From: Martinezella lusitana
GTDB taxonomy: Bacteria; Pseudomonadota; Alphaproteobacteria; Rhizobiales; Rhizobiaceae
Direction: 5' to 3'
Length of the DNA: 64,000 nt
Assembly (NCBI RefSeq): GCF_900094565.1
Contig: NZ_FMAF01000003.1
Location: 124,001-188,000, forward strand
Below the pieces are notes generated by a model, which was not told the origin of the DNA, made no database searches, and saw only the letters and a program-made list of their open reading frames with translations. Of the stretch, positions 54,028-63,286 are shown in pieces (the stretch's first letter is position 1; each line of letters opens with the position of its first letter). A program made the translations under genes and the position numbers.

Positions 54028-54333
54028 CTACTCAGCCGACCAATCCTTCGGAAACATTTGTCCTCCGTACAGCACACGTAAAATGCGCACGGTGTCTGCT
54101 TCGACAATAAAAGCGATCGATGCACGGTGCTCGAAACCTATGACTCTGACACCCGGGAAAAGGTCATCTCTGACGGTGCCACGCTCAGGAAAAATTGCAA
54201 GTGAGCGACATGATGCTTCCATTCGGTCGATATAAGCACCAGCGACCCTATGATCGGCTTGTTTGGCAATATAACTATAGAGCGCCTTCAAATCGGCTCG
54301 TGCTGCCGGTCTGAAAACAATCTTATAAACCAC
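54028..54333 (-). CDS. parE: ParE/RelE-type toxin of a type II toxin-antitoxin system
   Basis: A 101-residue ParE-fold protein with the typical AARADLKALYSYIAKQ helix, FPERGTV and the C-terminal VRILRVLYGGQMF strand. ParE toxins poison DNA gyrase, RelE toxins cleave mRNA; the loop pattern fits ParE. Start is a GTG at 54333, overlapping the end of the antitoxin gene by 11 bases. Expression should be coupled to the antitoxin. Confidence 0.85.
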   Translation of the reverse strand: MVYKIVFRPAARADLKALYSYIAKQADHRVAGAYIDRMEASCRSLAIFPERGTVRDDLFPGVRVIGFEHRASIAFIVEADTVRILRVLYGGQMFPKDWSAE

Positions 54334-54598
54334 GCTTGTCGGTTCTCACCTGTTCCAGATGATAAGCGCGCAATTCAGCAAAGACATCATCAACCGGAAT
54401 ATCAGGGGCAGGATCCTCCAGTGCTTCACGAATCTTGGCGCGAACGACCGCATTCACTGCAGCCTCCTCACGATCAAGAGCCCGAAGCGCAGCCCTGATA
54501 ACTTCGCTGGCAGATTCATATGCGCCTGTCTCAAGACGCTCATCCAAAAGATGCTGCTGCTTTCCGAGCGTGACAGTAATCGGCTTGCTTGTGCGCAT
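54323..54598 (-). CDS. parD: ParD-type antitoxin (ribbon-helix-helix)
   Basis: A 91-residue CopG/ParD-like antitoxin. The N-terminal ribbon-helix-helix has KPITVTLGKQQHLLDERLET and SASEVIRAALRALDRE, while the C-terminal tail would wrap the toxin. The ATG at 54598 fits the family start; a TTG at 54613 is possible. It overlaps the toxin gene by 11 bases. The pair likely represses its own promoter. Confidence 0.86.
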   Translation of the reverse strand: MRTSKPITVTLGKQQHLLDERLETGAYESASEVIRAALRALDREEAAVNAVVRAKIREALEDPAPDIPVDDVFAELRAYHLEQVRTDKRGL

Positions 54599-54664
54599 GG
54601 CAGATATCCTCAATTCGCCCCATCATAGCACACAATTATTACACTGTAATACACCCTCTGCCCT

Positions 54665-56224
54665 TCACAACGTCTCCACCGTCTTCAGCGCGCCATCCAG
54701 TGCAGCCCCATTCTCGTCCAGCAACGCCGCCTGCCGCAGTCGCTTCATCCAGGCGGCTCCATCCTCCCGATCGCGCAGCATCGGCAGCGCCGACATCACC
54801 CGATCGAATTTCGACAGGCCGCGCGCATGCGTATCGGAATAGCCTTTGACCAGGCGGCGATTGTTCAGCACCTCGACGGCGAGATCGTAATTGACCGTAA
54901 GCAGGTTGGCCGCCGCCACAAGCCAGGCTTCGCGATGCTGGACCTCGCGCATGTGCCGCAGCGTGCCGCGACGGGTGCGGCGCAAGGCCGAGACAATATA
55001 GAGGCTGAGGAACCAGAAGAGCGTTCCTGTCTGCACACGGCGGCCCTTGTTGACCATGCGATCGAGACGGTCGAAGAGCTTCGGCCGGTTTTCGATCCAT
55101 AGGCCGAGACCCTTCGGCATCGTGCCGCAGACTTCCTCCATGCGCGGATGCATGTATTCGGTCATGTAGACGATCTGATCGTCCTTGGCGCCAACCTCCT
55201 TCCGCACACGCTCGAAACGCGATGCGCGCACCTTCAAGTCGGCGACGCGGATGACGTCGTCGTAAGCCATGGCGACGGCCGCATATTTCGCAGCCTGCAC
55301 GGTGAAGGCGAAATCCTTGTCCGCTCCGCCGGCTTTGCGGTCGAGCGCATGGAGAGCCGCCACGCGGCTCAGATATTCATCAGCATAGGCCGGGTCCTGG
55401 TAGTCGGTCAGCCTCTTGGCGCCGGCAAACAGCAGCGGGCGAGCCGCTTCCGGAAATTCGACGCGGATGCGATTGACCAGCCGATCCAGTGCCGGGTGGC
55501 CGGCCGTCTCAGGCAGAACGTCGAAATGCTTCGTCGGCGTTGCGGAAACCGCATCACGCGGTTTGTCCTTGACCCGGTCGAAGGCGGCGTTGAACGCCTT
55601 GAGGCTCGGCTCGATACCCTTGCCGCCGGCCCGGATCATCGCTTCGAAAGCCTGCTTTGCGAAAGGAAGCGCCCCCGAACCAGCCAGAGCGCCGAACATG
55701 GAAGCCGAAATGACGCTGCCGTTCTTGATGGCCAGCGTCTCCATATCGAAGGCGATGGTGCGCTTGGCGGCGAAATCCGTTGCTTCGACCACGATTTCGG
55801 GATTGCCGATGCCGTCGCCCGGCTTTTCCTTCTCGCCGACCGCGAAGGAACGATGCGTCGAAGCGATCAGCACGGTCTTGTCTGGCGTAACCAGACCGCG
55901 CAGGACGGAGCGGCCGGCCTCCATCAACTCCGCCGCCATGACGACATCGACATCGCCAGGCGTCGGCATCAGCGAAAAGATCGGCGCGTGACCGTCCCTC
56001 GCCGGCAGCATCTCGATATAGTAGATCGTCGCGCCCGTTCGCTGCGCCACGCCGGGCACAGACGTCGTCTGCGCCATCCAGCCTTCGGCTTCCGCAAGAC
56101 CGACGATCCAGTCGGCCAGCACGCCGCCGCCCTGCCCGCCCATGGCGAGAATGGCAAGCGACAATGGCTTGTCCGTCGAAAGGCGGCTGGCGCCGAGGTC
56201 ACTCATGCTCACATGCTCGTTCAT
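54665..56224 (-). CDS. iorB: Indolepyruvate:ferredoxin oxidoreductase beta-type subunit
   Basis: A 519-residue protein. The N-terminal about 200 residues form the pyruvate-ferredoxin-oxidoreductase gamma domain (SLAILAMGGQGGGVLADWIV), and the rest is the DUF6537-like extension of aerobic-type IOR proteins. With the alpha subunit it would decarboxylate aryl-pyruvates to aryl-acetyl-CoA using ferredoxin. It follows the alpha gene by 9 bases on the minus strand. The toxin-antitoxin pair lies downstream. Confidence 0.87.
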   Translation of the reverse strand: MNEHVSMSDLGASRLSTDKPLSLAILAMGGQGGGVLADWIVGLAEAEGWMAQTTSVPGVAQRTGATIYYIEMLPARDGHAPIFSLMPTPGDVDVVMAAELMEAGRSVLRGLVTPDKTVLIASTHRSFAVGEKEKPGDGIGNPEIVVEATDFAAKRTIAFDMETLAIKNGSVISASMFGALAGSGALPFAKQAFEAMIRAGGKGIEPSLKAFNAAFDRVKDKPRDAVSATPTKHFDVLPETAGHPALDRLVNRIRVEFPEAARPLLFAGAKRLTDYQDPAYADEYLSRVAALHALDRKAGGADKDFAFTVQAAKYAAVAMAYDDVIRVADLKVRASRFERVRKEVGAKDDQIVYMTEYMHPRMEEVCGTMPKGLGLWIENRPKLFDRLDRMVNKGRRVQTGTLFWFLSLYIVSALRRTRRGTLRHMREVQHREAWLVAAANLLTVNYDLAVEVLNNRRLVKGYSDTHARGLSKFDRVMSALPMLRDREDGAAWMKRLRQAALLDENGAALDGALKTVETL

Positions 56225-56233
56225 ATCGCCCTC

Positions 56234-58387
56234 TCAATCCGAAAAGACGATGCGGCCGGCGCGGCGACGCGCCTGCAGCCAGCCGATCACGGCGGAACGC
56301 AAGCGGGCGGCGAAGCGGTCCCAACCCGTGGGGTTATGAATAATATCGGCGCGATAGAAGGAGGGACAGAGCACCGCAGCCTCCGCGACTTCGCCGCAAT
56401 TGCCGCAGCCGACGCAATTATTGTCGATCGCCGCCACCGGATCATCCTTCAGCGGATCGTCGGTATGCTTGACCGACAGCGACGGACAGCCGGAAAGCCG
56501 GATGCAGGCGTGATCGCCGGTGCAGACATCCTCATCGACGCCGAAACGCTCCTTAACGATGCGCTTGCCGTCCTTGACAGCCTTGGCAAATTGCGGCTTC
56601 ACGCGGCGCTGCTTGTTCAGCATGCATTCCGAGGAAGCGACGATGATCTTCGGCCCCGGCTCCTTCGAGGTCAGCGCCTCGCGCAGCGTGTCACGCATCT
56701 TGGCGACATCATAGGTGCGGTCGATCTGGCGGACCCAGGTCGCGCCGATGCCCTTGACCGCATTGACGATGGAATTATTGGTCTTGCGGCGCGGGTTCAA
56801 CGCACGTGATGACGGGATGTCCTGCCCGCCAGTCGCGGCCGAATAAAAATTGTCGACAACGAGGATGACGCCGTCCTGCTTGTTGAAGACGGCATTGCCG
56901 ACGGAAGTCGCCAAACCATTGTGCCAGAAGCCGCCATCGCCCATGACCGAGATCGCGCGCTTGTCGGCGGCGACATTGAAGGCCGAGGCCGCCGCCGGGC
57001 CGAGACCGTAGCCCATGGTCGTACTGCCCAGGTTGAACGGCGGCAGGATCGAGAACAGGTGGCAGCCGATATCGCCGGAGATGTGGTGCTGGCCGAGTTC
57101 GCCCTCTACCATCTTCATCGCGGCGAAGATCGGCCGCTCGGGACAGCCAATGCAGAAGCCCGGCGGGCGCGGCGGCACGACTTCGGCGAGCGCCTTGATC
57201 TTCGGATCGTTGAGGATCGGCGACGGGTCCGGCAGTGGCGGCTGGTTGCCGAGCAGCACGCGCTGATGTGTCTCCAGGAAATTCTTGATGCCCTTCATCA
57301 GGACAGGCGCGGTATATTCTCCGCCCATCGGCAGGACATCCTTGCCGGAAATCTTCGTCTGGATATCGCGGCGCCGCAGGATGGTGTTGAGCGACTGCTC
57401 GATATATTCGGGCGCACCCTCCTCGACCAGCAGAACCGCTTTCTTATTGGCGCAGAACTCGGCCATCTGATCGTCGATCAGCGGATAGGCGACGTTCAGT
57501 ACGTAGAGCGGCACGGCGGAATTGCCGTAGACATCGGCAAGGCCGAGCTGCTGCAGCGCCCGCATGACGCCGTTATAGGCACCACCGAGCAGGATGATGC
57601 CGACCTCGCCTTCCGACGGACCGAAATACTCGTTGAGCTGGCGCCTCTTAATGAACTCGACGGCAGCCGGCCAGCGTTTCTCCAGCTTTTCCTTCTCATG
57701 CAGGAAAGAGGCAGGCGGCAGCACGATGCGGTTGACGTCACGGATCGGATTTTCCAGCGCCTGCTTCAACGTATAGGCCGGCCGCTTGTTGTCCTTGGCG
57801 ACGAACTGGCCGTGCACATGACAGCTGCGAATGCCGACCTGCAGCATGACGGGCGTATTGGAGGCCTCCGAAAGCTCGAAACCCTCCTCCACCGCCCGCA
57901 CGATCGACGGCAGGTTCGGGCGCGGGTTGAGCAGCCACATCTGCGATTTCATCGCATAGGCATGGCTGCGCTCCTGCATGATCGAGGAGCCCTCACCGTA
58001 GTCTTCGCCGATAATGATCAGCGCACCGCCGGTGACCCCACCCGAGGACAGGTTGGAGAGTGCATCGGAGGCGACATTTGTCCCCGCCGTCGATTTCCAG
58101 GTGACGGCGCCGCGCACCGGATACATCACGGAGGCCGAAAGCATGGCGGCAGCCGCCGCTTCCGATGCCGAGGTCTCGAAATGGACGCCGAGATCCTCCA
58201 TCACATCCTTGGCGTCGGCGAGCACATCCATGAGATGGGAGATCGGCGAGCCCTGATAGCCGCCGACATAGGACACGCCGGATTGCAGGAGTGCCTTGGT
58301 GATCGCGAGAATACCCTCGCCGCGGAAGATATCGCCTTCCCCGAGCTTCAGATCCTCGACCTCGCGCGCAAAAGACCGCTCGGCCAT
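56234..58387 (-). CDS. iorA: Indolepyruvate:ferredoxin oxidoreductase alpha subunit
   Basis: A 717-residue TPP-dependent 2-oxoacid oxidoreductase. The thiamine-binding stretch contains GDGGFWHNGLATSVGNAVF, and near the C-terminus a ferredoxin-like domain holds CVGCGNC and CPSFYR together with CTGDHAC for iron-sulfur clusters. It converts indolepyruvate and other aryl-pyruvates to the acyl-CoA. Both subunits form one operon with a dyad upstream at 58431-58445. In this cluster it could process a transaminated aromatic amino acid. Confidence 0.9.
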   Translation of the reverse strand: MAERSFAREVEDLKLGEGDIFRGEGILAITKALLQSGVSYVGGYQGSPISHLMDVLADAKDVMEDLGVHFETSASEAAAAAMLSASVMYPVRGAVTWKSTAGTNVASDALSNLSSGGVTGGALIIIGEDYGEGSSIMQERSHAYAMKSQMWLLNPRPNLPSIVRAVEEGFELSEASNTPVMLQVGIRSCHVHGQFVAKDNKRPAYTLKQALENPIRDVNRIVLPPASFLHEKEKLEKRWPAAVEFIKRRQLNEYFGPSEGEVGIILLGGAYNGVMRALQQLGLADVYGNSAVPLYVLNVAYPLIDDQMAEFCANKKAVLLVEEGAPEYIEQSLNTILRRRDIQTKISGKDVLPMGGEYTAPVLMKGIKNFLETHQRVLLGNQPPLPDPSPILNDPKIKALAEVVPPRPPGFCIGCPERPIFAAMKMVEGELGQHHISGDIGCHLFSILPPFNLGSTTMGYGLGPAAASAFNVAADKRAISVMGDGGFWHNGLATSVGNAVFNKQDGVILVVDNFYSAATGGQDIPSSRALNPRRKTNNSIVNAVKGIGATWVRQIDRTYDVAKMRDTLREALTSKEPGPKIIVASSECMLNKQRRVKPQFAKAVKDGKRIVKERFGVDEDVCTGDHACIRLSGCPSLSVKHTDDPLKDDPVAAIDNNCVGCGNCGEVAEAAVLCPSFYRADIIHNPTGWDRFAARLRSAVIGWLQARRRAGRIVFSD

Positions 58388-58761
58388 AGACGTTACCCCT
58401 TTGCCCTATGGGCTTCTTTTAAATCATTTGCAAAATCATATTTTGAACTTCCTCGAGCTGTCAACGAACAAATATGAGACTTCGGGGGTTGATTGGCGCT
58501 CAAGCCGCAGAAATGTGCCGTCCGATTCCGAAAACGCCCCGAAGAAATCGTGGGTGAAAGCGCATATATATGCAAATGCATGAAATATGGGCGCATTACG
58601 AGGCGCGCTGAAAAATGAAGGCCTGGATTTTGTGAGACGCTCAGAGAAAGCGCTTGCCGCTCCGAAATACTTATTTTAGGATTAAAACATTCCGACAATA
58701 AATCGCCAGCGGCAGGCGGGCGTCATGCTTTTCTGCCGCTTAACAGGGGAACGGAGTGACC
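58388..58761. other. Divergent promoter region of iorAB and the Dpp-type importer
   Basis: A 374-base AT-rich spacer. It contains the IOR-proximal dyad at 58431-58445 and a patch of overlapping palindromes (GCATATATATGC and ATGCA-AA-TGCAT) around 58562-58580. No gene is supported. The symmetric sites may bind the MarR regulator or the missing regulator of the importer. Confidence 0.5.
58431..58445. promoter_or_regulatory. Dyad upstream of iorA
   Basis: CAAAAT-CAT-ATTTTG, a 6-base-arm dyad 44 bases before the iorA start codon on the minus strand. Candidate repressor site, possibly for a MarR protein of this cluster. Confidence 0.4.
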
Positions 58762-60297
58762 ATGACAACGCTTACTCGGCGCGAGGCCTTGAGCCTCGGC
58801 GCAGCCGCATTCATTACTGGGATTCTCGCGGGCAGGACACATGTGGAAGCCGCCGAAGCCGGCACGCTGACCATCGCTTACAACGTCAACCTACCTTCTT
58901 TCGATCCGACCACAGGACCGTCGGCGGTCAATCCGTCGATCCAGGCGATCTATCGCTCGGTCTTCGACCAGTTCATCGCCCAGGGGCCGGACTTGAAATT
59001 CCAGCCGGGCCTTTTGACCGCCTGGGGCTGGAACGACGACAAGACCAAGGTTTGGATGGACGTTCGCGAGGGCGTTACCTGGCATGACGGCTCCAAGTTT
59101 ACGCCCGACGACATCGTCTGGTCACTGGAGCGCGCCGCCAAGCAGGAAACCGGCAACCCGATCCAGTTCATCTGGTCGACGGCCAATAATTATAAGGTGG
59201 AAGGCAACCGTATCACCGGCGATGTCGTTCGCTTCGAACCCACTTACTTCAAGTGGATGGCTTTCCTCACCGGCTATGTCCTGCCGAAGGACTATTATAC
59301 CAAAGTGGGCGCACAAGGCTTCGAGAAGAAGCCTGTAGGTACCGGCCCCTATATGGTCGACGCCTATGAGGGCAATTCCTATCTGCGCCTGAAGGCGAAC
59401 CCCAACTATTTCGGCGGCAAGCCGGCCTTCGATACGGTCATCTTCAAGTTCGTGCCCGACACCACGAGCCGCGTCGCCGAAATCGAATCCGGCTCGTCGG
59501 ATGTGACGCTGGAAATCCCCTATGAGGATTTCGACCGGCTGAGGAAGAAGTCCGGACTTGCAGGCGTTGCCACGCCGATCTCGGATATCGGCATGATCTT
59601 CATCAGCAACGTCGACCCGATGCTCGACAAGAACGTCCGTCTCGCTGCCAACCTGGCGATCGACAAGGAAGCGATCATCAAGCGTCTGCTGCGCGGCTAC
59701 GGCAAGCCGCTTTCGACGCTGGAAGCGCCGGAATACGAAGCCTACGACGCCTCGATCAAGATCCCCTATGATCCGGAACAGGCGAAGAAGCTATTGGCGG
59801 CCAGCGGCTATTCGCCGGCAAAGCCAGTCAAGTTCGGCATCAAGACGACCCGCGGCTTCAAGCCGAAGGATTACGAGATGATCCAGGCGATCGTCGGCAT
59901 GTGGCGCAAGGTCGGCATCGAAGCAGAAATCGAAGTCTACGAAATCGCCAAGCATTACGAACTGCGCGCCGCCCACCAGCTCGGCCCCGCCGCCTTCTAC
60001 AACTGGGGCAACGCCATCGGCGACCCCACGACCTCGACCGGCTTCGCCATGTTCGGCCCCTCGCCGCACTCGGCCTGGAAGACCAAGGATGTCGACGACA
60101 TGCTGGGTCCGCTCTGGGTGGAAAAGGACGAAGCGAAGCGCATCGCCGGCTGGAAGGCTGCAATCAAGTACATTGCAGAACAGGGCTATGTGATCCCGCT
60201 GCTGCAATATGTTCAGCCGATCGTCTATAAATCGAGCCTGAAGGTGACGCCGAACGTTTCCGGCGCGCTGCAGCCGACGCTGGTGTCGAAGGGGTGA
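58762..60297 (+). CDS. ABC transporter substrate-binding protein, dipeptide/oligopeptide family 5
   Basis: A 511-residue family 5 binding protein. The N-terminus TLTRREALSLGAAAFITG is a twin-arginine signal, followed by ATG-like start at 58762 (a GTG at 58756 also possible). Features of DppA/OppA-like proteins include TWHDGSKFTPDDIVWSLERA. It opens the importer operon with two permeases and two ATPases. Substrates of this group include peptides, glutathione, nickel or plant-derived compounds; not resolved here. Confidence 0.9.
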   Translation: MTTLTRREALSLGAAAFITGILAGRTHVEAAEAGTLTIAYNVNLPSFDPTTGPSAVNPSIQAIYRSVFDQFIAQGPDLKFQPGLLTAWGWNDDKTKVWMDVREGVTWHDGSKFTPDDIVWSLERAAKQETGNPIQFIWSTANNYKVEGNRITGDVVRFEPTYFKWMAFLTGYVLPKDYYTKVGAQGFEKKPVGTGPYMVDAYEGNSYLRLKANPNYFGGKPAFDTVIFKFVPDTTSRVAEIESGSSDVTLEIPYEDFDRLRKKSGLAGVATPISDIGMIFISNVDPMLDKNVRLAANLAIDKEAIIKRLLRGYGKPLSTLEAPEYEAYDASIKIPYDPEQAKKLLAASGYSPAKPVKFGIKTTRGFKPKDYEMIQAIVGMWRKVGIEAEIEVYEIAKHYELRAAHQLGPAAFYNWGNAIGDPTTSTGFAMFGPSPHSAWKTKDVDDMLGPLWVEKDEAKRIAGWKAAIKYIAEQGYVIPLLQYVQPIVYKSSLKVTPNVSGALQPTLVSKG

Positions 60298-60323
60298 TCG
60301 TCCAGCTTTGAACGTGTAGCCCG

Positions 60324-60476
60324 GCCCCTCACCCTAGCCCTCTCCCCGTTTTGACGGGGAGAGGGGACGATCTTTGTATCCTCGCCGGAACATGTCGTTA
60401 GGGGTAGGCTGTAGGTGCGTCTTCCCTTCTCCCCGTCAAAACGGGGAGAAGGTGCCCGACAGGGCGGATGAGGGGC
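60324..60476. repeat. Palindromic intergenic element with two hairpins
   Basis: A 153-base element bounded by perfect 8-base terminal repeats GCCCCTCA and TGAGGGGC. It contains hairpins CCTCTCCCCGT/ACGGGGAGAGG (60339-60364) and CCTTCTCCCCGT/ACGGGGAGAAGG (60425-60452). It is in the operon spacer after the binding-protein gene, as at 6344-6470. This looks like a non-autonomous rhizobial repeat. Confidence 0.75.
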
Positions 60477-60523
60477 TTGGGGCTCTCCATCACCACCAGC
60501 CGTGCGATCGGAATTCATAACGA

Positions 60524-61531
60524 ATGATAGCAGTCTCCATTCTCAACCGCCTGATCATGGCCGCCGCCACGCTCTTCGGCGTGGCGTTGATCGTGTTCGT
60601 GCTCCTGCGGGTCGTGCCGGGCGATCCCATCGCCATGATGATCTCACCGGGCGCTAGCCCCGCCGATATCGCCGCGCTCCGCGCCCATTACGGCCTCGAC
60701 GCAAGCCTGACCACCCAATTCGGCATCTGGCTGAAGTCGGTGCTGGCGGGTGATTTCGGCACCTCGATCTCGCTGAAACGCGATGTGTTATCGCTCTTGG
60801 GAGAGCGCCTGCCGGCGACGCTGGAACTGGCTTTTGCGGCCCTCGTACTCGCGGTCCTTCTCGGCGGCGCTGTCGCCATCATCGGCACACTCGCCCGCCG
60901 CACCATCCTCGAACCGATCCTCGACAGCCTCAACGGCCTCTTCCTTGCCGTGCCGGATTTCGTCTGGGCGCTGGCGCTGGTTCTGGTCCTCGGCGTGCTG
61001 TTTCCGCTCTTCCCGCTTTCCGGCCGCATCGATCCAAGCACGGACGTGCAATTCGCGACCCCCTTCTATCTCATCGAAAGCCTGCTCACCCTCCGCTTCC
61101 GCGTCTTTGCCGATATATCAGCCCATATGGTCATGCCGGTGCTGGCGCTCGGCCTGCCGTTGGCGGCCATCATCGCCCGCGTGCTGAAGGCCGCACTCTC
61201 TGAAGCCATGGTGCAGGACTATATCCTGCTCGCCAAGCTGAAGGGCATGTCCGACCTGCGGCTGGTGCTGCAGGAAGCGTTGCGTAACGCCGTCGGCCCG
61301 ACGATCGCGCTCACCGGCGTACAATTCACTTTCCTGATCGGCGGCACCGTCATCGTCGAGCGCATCTTCGCCTATCCCGGCATCGGAAACATGGCGATCG
61401 ACGCGGTCATCAACCGCGACCTGCCGCTCATCCAGGGGCTCGTCTTGGTCTTCGGCGCTCTCTTCATCCTCGTCAACCTGGCAGTTGACCTGCTGGTCGC
61501 GGCCTTCAATCCGAGGCTCGCCCATGGCTGA
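60524..61531 (+). CDS. ABC transporter permease (DppB/OppB type)
   Basis: A 335-residue inner-membrane permease with about six helices; the first (NRLIMAAATLFGVALIVFVLL) is followed by the family motif VVPGDPI, and the coupling loop is in the KLKGMSDLRLVLQEALRNAV region. No good ribosome site precedes the ATG, so translation may depend on the mRNA structure of the preceding element. Its last 8 bases overlap the next permease gene. Confidence 0.9.
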   Translation: MIAVSILNRLIMAAATLFGVALIVFVLLRVVPGDPIAMMISPGASPADIAALRAHYGLDASLTTQFGIWLKSVLAGDFGTSISLKRDVLSLLGERLPATLELAFAALVLAVLLGGAVAIIGTLARRTILEPILDSLNGLFLAVPDFVWALALVLVLGVLFPLFPLSGRIDPSTDVQFATPFYLIESLLTLRFRVFADISAHMVMPVLALGLPLAAIIARVLKAALSEAMVQDYILLAKLKGMSDLRLVLQEALRNAVGPTIALTGVQFTFLIGGTVIVERIFAYPGIGNMAIDAVINRDLPLIQGLVLVFGALFILVNLAVDLLVAAFNPRLAHG

Positions 61532-62417
61532 CGTCATCTCGCCCGCCATGCCAAGCCCGCCCTCCAGAATGGCGAAACGGGTTCGGGCATTGCTCTCCGA
61601 GCCGAAGGTGATCTTCGGCGGCGGCTTCATCCTCATCCTGATCATTCTCGCTGTTTTCGCGCCCTATCTCGCGCCGAAGGATCCGCTGGAGCAGGATCTC
61701 ATGTCCGGCACCTTGCCGCCGGTCTGGGTCGACGGCTCCGATCCAGGCTTCCTGCTGGGCACGGACGATCTGGGCCGAGACGTCCTGTCCCGCGTCATCT
61801 TCGGCACGCGTATCGCATTGACGGTCGCCTTCGTCGCGGCAGGGCTTGCGGCATTCATCGGCACGTTGCTCGGCCTTCTCGCCGGCTGGTATGGCGGATG
61901 GATCGACAAGGTGATCTCGCGCCTGGTCGATATCTGGATGGCCTTCCCGCCGGTGCTCTTGTCGATCCTGCTGGTCGCTGTCTTCGGCTCGGGCGTGCAT
62001 TCGGTCATCGCCGCCATCGTCATCATCGACTGGACCCGCTTCTGTCGCGTCGTGCGCTCCGAAACCCAGGCGCAGGCGCAGATGGACTACGTGACAGCCG
62101 CCCATACGATCGGCTTTTCGCGGGCGAAGATTCTCTTCAGCGAGATCCTGCCCAATGTCATGCCGGTCCTGATCGCGCTTGTCAGCCTGGAGATGGGCAT
62201 CGCCGTCATCGTCGAGGCCATCCTGTCCTTCGTCGGCCTCTCCGTCTCCTCGGACACGCCGACCTGGGGCGGCATGATCGCCGAGGGCAGGCAGATGATC
62301 TACCAAGGCTGGTGGGTGCTGGTCGTGCCGCTGATCGCCCTCTTCGCGACTGTACTTGCCTTCAATCAACTCGGCGACGGCCTGCGTCGCGCTCTCGATC
62401 CGGTAATGCGCCGATGA
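61524..62417 (+). CDS. ABC transporter permease (DppC/OppC type)
   Basis: A 297-residue second permease with the N-terminal extension typical of DppC, then VFAPYLAPKDPLEQD and LGTDDLGRDVLSRVIFG, both conserved in this subfamily. It overlaps the first permease by 8 bases and the first ATPase by 4 bases, so translation of the set is coupled. Confidence 0.92.
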   Translation: MADVISPAMPSPPSRMAKRVRALLSEPKVIFGGGFILILIILAVFAPYLAPKDPLEQDLMSGTLPPVWVDGSDPGFLLGTDDLGRDVLSRVIFGTRIALTVAFVAAGLAAFIGTLLGLLAGWYGGWIDKVISRLVDIWMAFPPVLLSILLVAVFGSGVHSVIAAIVIIDWTRFCRVVRSETQAQAQMDYVTAAHTIGFSRAKILFSEILPNVMPVLIALVSLEMGIAVIVEAILSFVGLSVSSDTPTWGGMIAEGRQMIYQGWWVLVVPLIALFATVLAFNQLGDGLRRALDPVMRR

Positions 62418-63282
62418 CATCTACGCTTCTCTCCATAATGGGCCTCAGCGCCGTATCCGACCGCGAAGGCGGCGCGCCGATCCTGCGAGATGTCTCCGTC
62501 ACGCTCGAGCGCGGCGAAGTGCGCGGCCTCGTCGGAGAAAGCGGCGCCGGCAAATCGACGATCGCGAAGGCCTTGCTCGGCATCCTGCCGCGCGGCGTTC
62601 GCATCACCGGCGGCTCCATCCTTTTCGAGAATCGCGATCTTCTCACTCTCTCCGCTAGGGAATTGCGCGATATCATGGGCAGCGACATCTCGCTGATCCC
62701 GCAGGACCCGCAGACGGCGCTCAATCCTGGCCGCCGCATCGAGGCACAACTGACCGATGGCCTGCGGCTGAAGCGGGGTATGTCGTCGCGCGATGCGAGG
62801 CTGCGTGCACTGAAATTGCTCGAAGAAGTGCATATCCGCGATCCCGAGCGCGTGCTGCGTGCCTATCCGCACGAATTGTCGGGTGGCATGCGGCAACGCA
62901 TCTTGATTGCCGCCGCCTTTGCGCTGGAGCCGAAGCTGGTTGTCGCCGACGAGCCGACCACGGCGCTTGACGTCACCGTGCAGAAGCAGATCCTGCGGCT
63001 GATCCGCGGCCTGCAGGAGGCGCATGGCACCGCCGTCATCTTCGTCACTCACGATCTCGGCGTCGTCGCCCAGATCTGTGACAGCGTTACCCTGCTCTAT
63101 GCCGGCAAGGTCATCGAGCAGGGCAAAACCGGCGATGTGCTTGCGCGCCCGCAGCACATCTACACGAAATCGCTGCTGTCAGCCGGCCCGCGCTACGACC
63201 GGCCGGATGCCGGGCTGACGCCGGTGCCGCAGGCGGTCTTCGAGCAATTGCGCCGAGAGATCGGCATTCCGGAGGTCGGACG

Positions 63283-63286
<4 letters not shown>
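62414..63286 (+). CDS. ABC transporter ATP-binding protein (DppD/OppD type)
   Basis: A 290-residue ATPase. Walker A GESGAGKST, Walker B LVVADEPTTALDV and signature LSGGMRQRILIAAAF are intact. The start ATG at 62414 overlaps the stop of the permease gene (ATGA). It ends at 63286, overlapping the next ATPase start by 4 bases. It is one of two ATPases for the importer. Confidence 0.92.

Noticed and set aside
56921-58477. 518-codon plus-strand frame opposite iorA
   Set aside because: Shadow of iorA, whose TPP and ferredoxin motifs are clear.
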